From Nodularia sp. NIES-3585 (GTDB lineage: Bacteria; Cyanobacteriota; Cyanobacteriia; Cyanobacteriales; Nostocaceae): a DNA stretch of 64,000 bases. The notes beneath the pieces were generated by a model that was not told the origin of the DNA, did not search any database, and was given only the letters and a program-made list of their open reading frames with translations. The stretch lies in assembly GCF_002218065.1 (NCBI RefSeq), contig NZ_BDUB01000001.1, positions 3,596,701 through 3,660,700 on the forward strand. Reading direction: 5' to 3'. A program made the position numbers and the translations under genes. Below, piece by piece: positions 57,226 through 64,000 of this stretch (positions within the stretch are counted from its first letter, which is position 1; every line of letters begins with the position of its first letter).

Positions 57226-57957
57226 TTTTATACTTCTGTTTTCTAAGAATTGTAGCCCAATAAAAAAGTGGGAAAATTTATCCTGTGGGTGTATATTTAT
57301 GCATCTACAGGAGTTTTTATAGATAGAAGCAAGCAAAATTAAACATAAGTATATATATTTAAGTTGTCTTTTTTCTCGGATAATTTATTACTAATATAAA
57401 GGTTTCTGATTTTTATTTAATGAGAGTAATAGAAGAGCGTTAACTGCTACTCACTGACTTTGCATACAAAAGTTGACAATATACGTCTGGTGACAAACAA
57501 TGTAGAGACGTTCTATGGAAAGTCTCTACAAGGGTTTTGGAATAAGCATATTTAAATTTGGTCGATGTCTAATGTTCAAACTCCCCATAACTTACTGCTA
57601 GCCAGTGGAACGCTACCCTGTAAACTGGAGTAAGTTGCAGATAAATAGCCAAGAAATCACTGTGCTGTGGTCTAAACCAGACAATCCACGCTTTTGGGGA
57701 GGTAGTCAAATTCAAGCGATCGCCTGATAATAGCATCAAGTCCCATGTAATCTGCGTAGCTCTGTAGTTAAAAAATTGTCCTATAATTGTGTAGTATTGC
57801 TAACCTAATTTGCTAGCGATCGCGTTACGATTTGGTCACGTTTATTTTTTAAAGTCCTATTTGAGAATTTTCTGGTTACAATAGTATATCTGTTCTACTC
57901 AGATTCCCAGCCCCAGATTCATTACATCCATATAATTCCTATATTTAGAGGTCCCTA
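57226..57957. other. Upstream region of recA
   Basis: About 730 bases between glmS and recA. It contains the TGTAGAGAC palindrome (57501-57530) and a 40-codon open frame with protein-like composition (57605-57727). HIP1-like GCGATCGC sites occur near 57717 and 57816. No LexA-type operator was recognised by eye. Confidence 0.5.
57501..57530. repeat. Palindromic repeat TGTAGAGAC...GTCTCTACA
   Basis: Nine-base perfect arms around a twelve-base loop; a variant of the palindrome at 50324-50351. Located between glmS and recA. Confidence 0.75.
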
Positions 57958-59031
57958 ATGGCTATCAACACAGATACCTCCGGCAAAGAAAAAGCATTAA
58001 ATATCGTACTCAACCAAATTGAGCGTAGCTTCGGTAAAGGAGCAATCATGCGCCTGGGTGATGCTACCCGGATGCGAGTAGAAACAATTTCCACAGGGGC
58101 CCTCACCTTAGATTTAGCATTGGGTGGAGGGTTACCCAAAGGACGGGTAATTGAAATTTATGGGCCAGAAAGTTCTGGTAAAACCACCGTAGCGCTACAC
58201 GCCCTCGCAGAAGTGCAAAAAAATGGCGGTGTTGCAGCCTTCGTTGATGCTGAACACGCCCTAGACCCCACCTATGCTGCGGCTTTGGGTGTAGATATTG
58301 AAAATTTGCTAGTTTCCCAACCTGACACCGGCGAATCTGCTTTAGAAATAGTCGATCAGCTGGTTCGCTCCGCCGCAGTTGATATTGTCGTCATTGACTC
58401 AGTAGCAGCACTAGTTCCTCGTGCCGAAATTGAAGGTGATATGGGTGACATCCACGTTGGTCTTCAGGCACGATTGATGAGCCAAGCGCTCCGCAAAATT
58501 ACTGGGAACATAGGTAAATCTGGCTGCACAGTCATTTTCATCAACCAGCTGCGGCAAAAAATCGGTATTACTTATGGTAGCCCAGAAACTACAACTGGCG
58601 GTAACGCTTTGAAGTTTTACGCCTCAGTTCGCCTAGATATTCGCCGGATTCAAACCTTGAAAAAAGGTACTGAAGAATTTGGTAACCGTGTGAAAGTTAA
58701 AGTCGCCAAAAATAAAGTTGCACCGCCCTTTAGAATCGCGGAATTTGACATTATCTTTGGTAAAGGGGTTTCAACCTTGGGTTGTCTGGTTGACTTAGCA
58801 GAAGAAACAGGCGTTATTGTTCGCAAAGGTGCTTGGTACAGTTACAACGGTGATAACATTTCTCAAGGTCGGGATAACGCTATCAAGTACCTAGAAGAAA
58901 AGCCAGATTTTGCTGCCGAAATAAAAGAACTTGTGCGTCAAAAACTAGATATGGGGGCGGTTGTTTCTGCTAACTCTGTGGCTAAAGCCAATCAGGAAGA
59001 AGAAGAAGTTGAATTAGAAGAAGAAGAATAG
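57958..59031 (+). CDS. recA: Recombinase RecA
   Basis: A 357-residue RecA for homologous recombination. Walker A is [17 protein letters not shown], Walker B is [20 protein letters not shown], and the loop region [20 protein letters not shown] with [20 protein letters not shown] is invariant. The C-terminus is strongly acidic ([11 protein letters not shown]), as in cyanobacterial RecAs. It is convergent with the Ser/Thr kinase gene across a two-way terminator. Confidence 0.98.
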   Translation: MAINTDTSGKEKALNIVLNQIERSFGKGAIMRLGDATRMRVETISTGALTLDLALGGGLPKGRVIEIYGPESSGKTTVALHALAEVQKNGGVAAFVDAEHALDPTYAAALGVDIENLLVSQPDTGESALEIVDQLVRSAAVDIVVIDSVAALVPRAEIEGDMGDIHVGLQARLMSQALRKITGNIGKSGCTVIFINQLRQKIGITYGSPETTTGGNALKFYASVRLDIRRIQTLKKGTEEFGNRVKVKVAKNKVAPPFRIAEFDIIFGKGVSTLGCLVDLAEETGVIVRKGAWYSYNGDNISQGRDNAIKYLEEKPDFAAEIKELVRQKLDMGAVVSANSVAKANQEEEEVELEEEE

Positions 59032-59185
59032 CACTGATATGCGTTCTGAATTAACGTGTCGCGGAAATCCCCAAACCGACGTTGTTAATTCTCAATAAAA
59101 GTGGGTTTTTACTGATAGTGGTGGGTTACTGACTATTTTCCTCACCCCGACTACAAATTGGGGATTTTATTCCTGGGAAATCCCT

Positions 59186-59221
59186 AAAAAAGACTGGACT
59201 GATATAGGTTCAGTCTTTTTT
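59186..59221. terminator. Bidirectional terminator between recA and the kinase gene
   Basis: AAAAAGACTGGACTGATATA followed by GGTTCAGTCTTTTT: arms AAAAAGACTG-A and T-CAGTCTTTTT with A-runs and T-runs on both sides, working for both convergent genes. Confidence 0.8.
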
Positions 59222-59229
59222 AGTTGCAA

Positions 59230-60834
59230 TCACAATAACCCTCGTTTACCATTAGGACGGATTGTCATCCAATTGGTTTTCGCTAACGCCAACTGTTCAT
59301 CAGAAACCTTAGCACCACAGAGATTAGCACCACAGAGATTAGCACCACGCAGATTAGCACCACGCAGATAGGCATCACTCAGGTCTGCGCCTCGCAGGTC
59401 AGCACCTTGTAAATCAGCATGGTTGAAATAGGCTTTGCTCACATTAGCATCCTTCAGATTTGCTTTAGTGAGACTAGCTTTGCCAAAGTCGCTATTGTGA
59501 AGATTAGCACCTTGAAGATTAGTACCGTGGAATTGGGCGGAATGAAAATTTGTTTCGGATAAGTCAACGTTCGACAATTTCAGAAAACTTAAATTGTGTA
59601 GAGCAAAATCTCTTCTTCCCTTGAGATAAGCTGTTAGTAAACTTTGGGAATTTAATTTGCGCTCTTGAGAATTTTGATTGTGTGAAGCAATACTGGTGTT
59701 ACTAGACAAAGTTCTTGAATTACCTGCTGAAGTCCCCTGACGCATTCCCCCAGCTTCTGCATTCTTGGCTCGTCTAGCTCGAATTGCTGCCGCTACTTGT
59801 GCTACATTTCCTCCACTACTAACAGCAGCAGAAGAGTTGTTGCATAAAACAGCAGAATTTTCCACGCGGTGATATGTTGGCGCTTTTACACTAGGATCTG
59901 ATTTAACCAGCAAACCCTGGGCTAAACTTTCTAAATAGGGTTCTATGTCTAAGGCTCTGAGTACTTCCTCTGCTGATTGGTAGCGATTGCGTACTGATAC
60001 ATCTAACATTTTTCGCAAAACGGTAGTTAGATGATTACTCGCTTGCACTAGATGCTCCCACATCATTTCGCCTGTTTTGGGATTGTAATCTAAATCTTTA
60101 GGAGTTTTACCGCTCAGTAGATAAACACAGGTTACCCCCAGCGCGTAGATATCACTGGCGTAGACTGGACGCATAGCCATTTGCTCTGGAGGTGCGAAAC
60201 CGGGAGTCCCAATGGCGTATGCAGTTAATGCTGTCTGTCCTGATTGATTTAGAGCAGCTTGGCTGACTTGATTTTTGACAGCACCAAAGTCAATAAGCAC
60301 CATTCTGGCATCTTGAGTCCGGCGAATTAAATTGGCTGGCTTGATGTCACGGTGAATTACTTTTTGCTCGTGGATATACTGCACCAACGGCAAAGTCTCG
60401 CTCAAAAACTGTTTAACTCCGGCTTCGCTGAAGAACCCATTCAGTTTGACCTCTTGTTGCAGAGTCGAACCACTAATATATTCTTGGATTAAATAAAATT
60501 GTTCTTGCTCTTCAAAATAGTCAAGTAGCCTTGGTACTTGAGGATGATTGCCAATTTTACCTAGGGTTTTGGCTTCTCGCTCAAATAACTCTCGCGCCAT
60601 TTGTAAGATGTGTGGTGCGGTTCCTGAAGGGCGTAGTTGCTTGATTACACAACTTGGTTCTCCTGGTAAGGCTTGATCGTTAGCTAAAAATGTTGCTCCG
60701 AAGCCACCTTGACCTAATGGTTTGACCACTCGATAGCGATCGCGCAATAATAGTCGCGAGCCACATGACTTACACCTCTGGCTATATGCCGCATTTTCTG
60801 GATTGAGACAGGTAGGATTTAAGCAATAGCTCAT
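59230..60834 (-). CDS. Serine/threonine protein kinase with pentapeptide repeats
   Basis: A 534-residue protein. An N-terminal zinc-ribbon-like segment (CLNPTCLNPENAAYSQRCKSC) leads into a Hanks-type kinase: glycine loop LGQGGFGATFLAND, Lys in CVIKQL, HRDIKPANLIRR, DFGAVKNQ and GTPGFAPPEQMAMRPVYASD. After a Ser/Asn-rich linker, residues ~415-515 form pentapeptide repeats (ANLKDANVSKAYFNHADLQG, ADLRGADLSDAYLRGANLRG). This layout is common in Nostocales. The targets are unknown. Start ATG 60832-60834. Confidence 0.92.
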   Translation of the reverse strand: MSYCLNPTCLNPENAAYSQRCKSCGSRLLLRDRYRVVKPLGQGGFGATFLANDQALPGEPSCVIKQLRPSGTAPHILQMARELFEREAKTLGKIGNHPQVPRLLDYFEEQEQFYLIQEYISGSTLQQEVKLNGFFSEAGVKQFLSETLPLVQYIHEQKVIHRDIKPANLIRRTQDARMVLIDFGAVKNQVSQAALNQSGQTALTAYAIGTPGFAPPEQMAMRPVYASDIYALGVTCVYLLSGKTPKDLDYNPKTGEMMWEHLVQASNHLTTVLRKMLDVSVRNRYQSAEEVLRALDIEPYLESLAQGLLVKSDPSVKAPTYHRVENSAVLCNNSSAAVSSGGNVAQVAAAIRARRAKNAEAGGMRQGTSAGNSRTLSSNTSIASHNQNSQERKLNSQSLLTAYLKGRRDFALHNLSFLKLSNVDLSETNFHSAQFHGTNLQGANLHNSDFGKASLTKANLKDANVSKAYFNHADLQGADLRGADLSDAYLRGANLRGANLCGANLCGAKVSDEQLALAKTNWMTIRPNGKRGLL

Positions 60835-61144
60835 GCACTGTCAACTCGCTGCACGAATAATGACTGGAAGCGTTACACTCTTTTCTAATTATTAACCCTG
60901 ACTATTAACTCTTGCTAGGTGATTTGTGCGGGAAATTCTTTGAAGAGTTCCTAAACTTAACTCAGGATTACGTACAATAATTACTAAAACCCGATTATTT
61001 ATTATACTTTCACTCTCAAACAGTGTCCATACTCTTTTTTTTGGTAGAAAATACTCATTATTTTGATTCTGAGTCCTCCGCCAATTTGTCATCAACAGTA
61101 AATATACTTAAGTCTAAAGAATTATATTAAGTTGATCTGCTTTG

Positions 61145-61252
61145 TATAGCAACCGCCAAGGAGGTTAAGACATAAACGGATAATCAAACTTAGACACCAA
61201 AAGAGTTTTAACCCACTCCCCACTCCCTACTCCCTACTCCCCAGCTATATTT
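61145..61252. repeat. Dispersed 108-bp repeat, copy B (MITE-like)
   Basis: Near-identical to 34805-34912 in the same orientation, with four mismatches clustered in one six-base stretch. It has the same short terminal inverted repeats (TATAGC/GCTATA) and internal CCCCACT/CCCTACT heptamers, and lies directly upstream of the smtA operator. Confidence 0.85.
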
Positions 61253-61279
61253 TCACAAATTCAAATACCTACCAAACAC

Positions 61280-61310
61280 TTGAATATATGTTCAGATGTT
61301 GTAAGATAAT
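61280..61310 (+). promoter_or_regulatory. smtA promoter with SmtB/ZiaR-like operator
   Basis: The imperfect palindrome TGAATATATGTTCA (61281-61294) resembles the operators of SmtB-type ArsR-family zinc repressors (TGAA...TTCA half sites), and is followed by GATGTTG as in such operators. A -35-like TTGAAT (61280-61285) overlaps it and a -10-like GATAAT lies at 61305-61310, so a bound repressor would block the polymerase. Confidence 0.55.
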
Positions 61311-61337
61311 AATTATTCAAAATAAAAGGAGAAAAAT

Positions 61338-61499
61338 ATGACTACCGTCACCCAAATGAAATGCGCTTGTCCCAATTGCTTATGTATTGTTTCACTTGAG
61401 GATGCCATCAACAAAGAGGGTAAATACTATTGTTCAGAAGGTTGTGCTGAAGGTCATAAAACAATCAAAGGCTGTAGTCATGATGGCTGTGGCTGTTAA
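61338..61499 (+). CDS. smtA: Bacterial metallothionein SmtA
   Basis: A 53-residue cysteine-rich zinc-binding protein: MTTVTQMKCACPNCLCIVSL, then EDAINKEGKYYCSEGCAEGH, ending KGCSHDGCGC. It has nine Cys and two His in the same order as Synechococcus SmtA (KCACxxCLC, YYCSxxCAxGH, GCxHxGCxC). SmtA sequesters excess zinc and cadmium. AGGAG lies eight bases before the ATG, and the operator upstream suggests zinc-regulated control by an SmtB-like repressor that is not encoded next to it. Confidence 0.93.
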   Translation: MTTVTQMKCACPNCLCIVSLEDAINKEGKYYCSEGCAEGHKTIKGCSHDGCGC

Positions 61500-61593
61500 A
61501 TAGTACAGACGCGATTATTCACGTCTGTACAAACACTGCTGAGTGGTGACTAAATTTGACTGATTTATCTACCCATCACTCAGCATTCAGGAA

Positions 61594-62892
61594 CTATAAA
61601 CTAGACAGAACTTCTCGTGCAACAGCTAAAGTCTGGTCAATATCGGCTTCAGTGTGAGCCAAAGAAGTAAAACCAGCTTCAAACTGAGAGGGTGCTAAAT
61701 AAACACCGCGCTCTAACATCCCGCGATGGAAACGACCAAATTTAGCCATATCTGACTGTTTGGCATCTTCGTAGTTATGGACTGGCCCCGATGTGAAAAA
61801 TAAGCCAAACATAGCGCTAATCTGACCACCACAAGCTGGATGACCAGTTTCTTGGGCAATCTGCACTAAGCCATCTGCTAACTTCTGAGTAATTTGATCC
61901 AGATATTCATAAGTACCAGGTCTTTGCAACAATTCCAAGGTTTTAATCCCAGCCGTCATTGCTAAGGGATTACCCGAAAGAGTTCCCGCCTGATACACAG
62001 GGCCTGCGGGAGCAATCATTGACATAATATCCCGACGACCGCCGTAGGCTCCCACTGGCAAGCCACCACCAATCACCTTACCCAAGGTTGTTAGGTCTGG
62101 TGTCACACCAAATTTTTCCTGCGCGCCACCGTAGGCAATCCGAAAACCTGTCATCACTTCGTCAAAGACTAGCAAAGCGCCATGTTCATGGGTAAGTTCT
62201 CGCAAACCTTCGAGAAAACCAGCATCAGGAGTAATAAACCCAGCATTGCCAACTACTGGCTCCAGAATCACCCCGGCTATTTCGTCGCGGTTTTGTTCAA
62301 ACAAGGCTTTGACTGCTTCCAAGTCATTGTAAGGAGCTGTGAGTGTAGTGATGGTTGCTGATTTAGGGACTCCGGGTGAATCGGGTAAACCAAGTGTAGC
62401 TACACCAGAACCAGCCTTGACGAGGAATGTATCGGCGTGACCGTGGTAGCAGCCTTCAAACTTGATGATTTTCTCTCGGTTTGTGAAAGCCCGCATTAAC
62501 CGTAGCACCGCCATACAAGCTTCAGTGCCTGAATTCACAAATCTGACCATTTCGATGCTAGGAACAGCATCAATTACCATTTCCGCCAAAACATTCTCCA
62601 GTAATGAAGGAGCGCCGAAGCTAGTGCCTTTTTCCAAGGCTTCATGAAGCGCGGCGATGACTTCTGGATGGGCATGACCACAAATAGCTGGTCCCCAAGT
62701 ACCGACATAATCAATATATTGGTTGCCATCTACATCCCAAATATATGCGTTTTTCACTCGGTCAAAAACGATGGGTTGTCCCCCAACTGATTTGAAGGCG
62801 CGAACTGGAGAATTGACTCCTCCCGGCATGAGATTTTGGGCTGCGGCAAAGATTTCTTGTGATTTTGTGGTTTTAATTGTGGTATTTACCAA
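61594..62892 (-). CDS. hemL: Glutamate-1-semialdehyde 2,1-aminomutase
   Basis: A 432-residue PLP enzyme that makes 5-aminolevulinate for chlorophyll, heme and phycobilins. Key stretches are SRxxx-like [80 protein letters not shown] and [20 protein letters not shown] with the PLP Lys. It begins with TTG (62890-62892): the family start [15 protein letters not shown] and an AGGAGAG four to five bases upstream support that unusual codon. Confidence 0.96.
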   Translation of the reverse strand: MVNTTIKTTKSQEIFAAAQNLMPGGVNSPVRAFKSVGGQPIVFDRVKNAYIWDVDGNQYIDYVGTWGPAICGHAHPEVIAALHEALEKGTSFGAPSLLENVLAEMVIDAVPSIEMVRFVNSGTEACMAVLRLMRAFTNREKIIKFEGCYHGHADTFLVKAGSGVATLGLPDSPGVPKSATITTLTAPYNDLEAVKALFEQNRDEIAGVILEPVVGNAGFITPDAGFLEGLRELTHEHGALLVFDEVMTGFRIAYGGAQEKFGVTPDLTTLGKVIGGGLPVGAYGGRRDIMSMIAPAGPVYQAGTLSGNPLAMTAGIKTLELLQRPGTYEYLDQITQKLADGLVQIAQETGHPACGGQISAMFGLFFTSGPVHNYEDAKQSDMAKFGRFHRGMLERGVYLAPSQFEAGFTSLAHTEADIDQTLAVAREVLSSL

Positions 62893-63290
62893 GGCTCTCT
62901 CCTAAATAGTGGAAAATAAAAAGCTCTGTCTTAGGATAGGGTTAAAAACTGTTTAGAAATTCTACCTTATAGAGTTATCCAAACCAGAAAAATAACAATA
63001 TGTTATGTAAGTCCAATGAAAACTTGCCTTGAGAGATTCGCCCTAAATTTTCACTAGGCTTACCAGGGTCTTTACCGGGCTGCTTTGACTCGGCAATCCA
63101 TTGGTGTGGTGAAGCTGCTAAAGCCCACCCAGTAGCTTTAAGTGCCGTAAAGATGTAGTTGGCTAGAGATAGGAATGCTTTTGTTTAAGCTGAATAAGCA
63201 AGTTCAATTTTCAATAAGCATACCAGATGCTCTATTCAGAATGGTATCGTGAATCCATCAATAATGTTTAATGAGAACAAAATAGCTGGT
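62893..63290. other. Region between hemL and hisIE
   Basis: About 400 bases between divergent genes. A 69-codon open frame without a start codon lies on the minus strand at 62978-63184 (see findings). The hisIE and hemL promoters must be here but were not assigned. Confidence 0.5.
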
Positions 63291-63941
63291 ATGTTTTCTA
63301 CTGATTCGCATTCACTACCACAGTCCATTCCTGTTGATCAGATTTGCTACGATGACCGGGGTTTAGTGCCGGCAATTATCCAAGATTATTTGGATGGCAC
63401 TGTTTTAATGATGGCGTGGATGAGTCAGGAATCATTAAAAAAGACTTTAGAAACTGGGGAAACTTGGTTTTGGAGTCGTTCGCGCCAGGAGTTATGGCAT
63501 AAGGGAGCCACTTCTGGACACATTCAAAAAGTCCAAAGTGTTCGCTATGACTGTGATAGTGATGCGCTGCTCATTGGAGTGGAGCAACTAGGAGATATTG
63601 CTTGTCACACTGGTGAACGCAGTTGTTTTCATCAAGTAGAAGGGACTATTGTTGCCCCACCGGGGGATACACTATCTCAAGTATTTCAGGTGATATGCGA
63701 TCGCCGTGACAATCCCGTAGACACTTCTTATACTTGTAAGTTATTTGCAGGTGGCGATAACAAAATTTTAAAAAAGATCGGCGAAGAAAGCGCTGAGGTA
63801 GTAATGGCGTTTAAGGATGATGAAGAGGATGCGATCGCAGGTGAGGTTGCAGATTTACTCTATCATACCCTGGTTGCCTTAGCTCACCATCAAGTCGATT
63901 TAAAGTCAGTATATCGCAAGTTACAAGAACGTCGGCGATAG
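63291..63941 (+). CDS. hisI: Bifunctional phosphoribosyl-AMP cyclohydrolase / phosphoribosyl-ATP pyrophosphatase
   Basis: A 216-residue HisIE fusion catalysing steps 2 and 3 of histidine synthesis. The cyclohydrolase half has [40 protein letters not shown] with DCDSDALL and [11 protein letters not shown] (zinc/magnesium ligands); the pyrophosphatase half has [20 protein letters not shown] with [19 protein letters not shown] start at the ATG 63291, which gives the usual N-terminus; longer GTG/ATG starts at 63249 and 63264 are in frame. Confidence 0.93.
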   Translation: MFSTDSHSLPQSIPVDQICYDDRGLVPAIIQDYLDGTVLMMAWMSQESLKKTLETGETWFWSRSRQELWHKGATSGHIQKVQSVRYDCDSDALLIGVEQLGDIACHTGERSCFHQVEGTIVAPPGDTLSQVFQVICDRRDNPVDTSYTCKLFAGGDNKILKKIGEESAEVVMAFKDDEEDAIAGEVADLLYHTLVALAHHQVDLKSVYRKLQERRR

Positions 63942-63942
63942 C

Positions 63943-64000
63943 AGGGGAGTGGGGAGTGGGGAGTGGGGAGTGGGGAGTGGGGAGTGGGGAGTGGGGAGGG
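63943..64000. repeat. Heptamer repeat tract (GGGGAGT) at the window edge
   Basis: About eight tandem copies of GGGGAGT (the complement of ACTCCCC), starting two bases past the hisIE stop and running off the window. Confidence 0.9.

Larger units (their letters stand above)
60835..61337. other. Region between the kinase gene and smtA
   Basis: About 500 bases. It contains repeat copy B (61145-61252) and the smtA operator/promoter (61280-61310), both listed. The left part (60840-61140) should carry the kinase promoter; a 67-codon open frame there looks like noise. Confidence 0.5.

Noticed and set aside
60892..61095. 67-codon open frame on the minus strand upstream of the kinase gene
   Set aside because: No domain, no ribosome-binding site and a composition like untranslated DNA; it lies in a region that should be the kinase promoter.

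Overview
The window comes from a chromosome of a filamentous, heterocyst-forming type of cyanobacterium (Nostoc/Anabaena/Calothrix-like). The evidence is psaC, the nitrogen regulator ntcA beside fabI and a DUF3084 gene, an Hlip gene, a SmtA-type metallothionein, a MinCDE cluster, many copies of the HIP1 octamer GCGATCGC, and tracts of tandem heptamers (TTGGTCA, CCCCACT and AAAATCC types) like the STRR repeats of heterocystous cyanobacteria. No rRNA, tRNA, prophage or CRISPR array was recognised.

Layout. 1-2.0 kb: the start of pnp (minus), then a scarred locus in which an IS5-type transposase is joined in frame to the first ~38 codons of what looks like a FIST sensory gene, with the tail of a histidine kinase gene on the other side. 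2.2-7.5 kb: SNF2 helicase, an Rpn-like nuclease gene and a SWIM zinc-finger gene. 7.7-12.5 kb: argB, a secreted protein, a TPR protein, a DUF3153 lipoprotein, pdxH, a DUF3146 gene and a YqgF-like nuclease. 12.6-16.9 kb: DUF3084, a possible structured RNA just 3' of ntcA, ntcA, fabI, hisB. 17-28.5 kb: ABC ATPase, polysaccharide-export SLBB protein, DUF1400 hydrolase, slipin, folP, tpiA, a DUF697 GTPase, a mechanosensitive-channel-like protein and an SRPBCC protein. 28.7-30.6 kb: an unknown gene abutted by an IS701-type element. 30.9-34.2 kb: tldD, a four-helix-bundle gene with a premature stop, tldE/pmbA.

34.2-40.2 kb is the most accessory part: a pentapeptide protein, a 108-bp dispersed repeat, a STAND ATPase with 14 WD40 repeats, and an AT-rich unknown pair (a His/Cys protein reminiscent of permuted NlpC/P60 enzymes plus a membrane protein). 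40.6-50.2 kb: pyrB, an hli pair behind a triple HLR1-like (RpaB) site, a DUF1611/dipeptide-epimerase pair (DgcN/DgcA-like), Nudix, a coiled-coil membrane protein with a nearby decayed paralogue, a DUF1537 kinase, and minC-minD-minE. 50.4-64 kb: a PD40-like secreted protein, a 1.1-kb gap, fmt, DUF6464, psaC, glmS, recA, a pentapeptide Ser/Thr kinase, the second 108-bp repeat copy, smtA with an operator-like palindrome, hemL and hisIE.

Most of the window is ordinary housekeeping scattered as single genes. The real multigene units are minCDE, dgcA-dgcN, tldD/tldE, the hli pair, and probably the unknown 38.9-40.2 kb pair. Start codons were chosen from homology and ribosome-binding sites; several differ from the longest open frame. 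All functional calls rest on reading motifs by eye; no database search was run.
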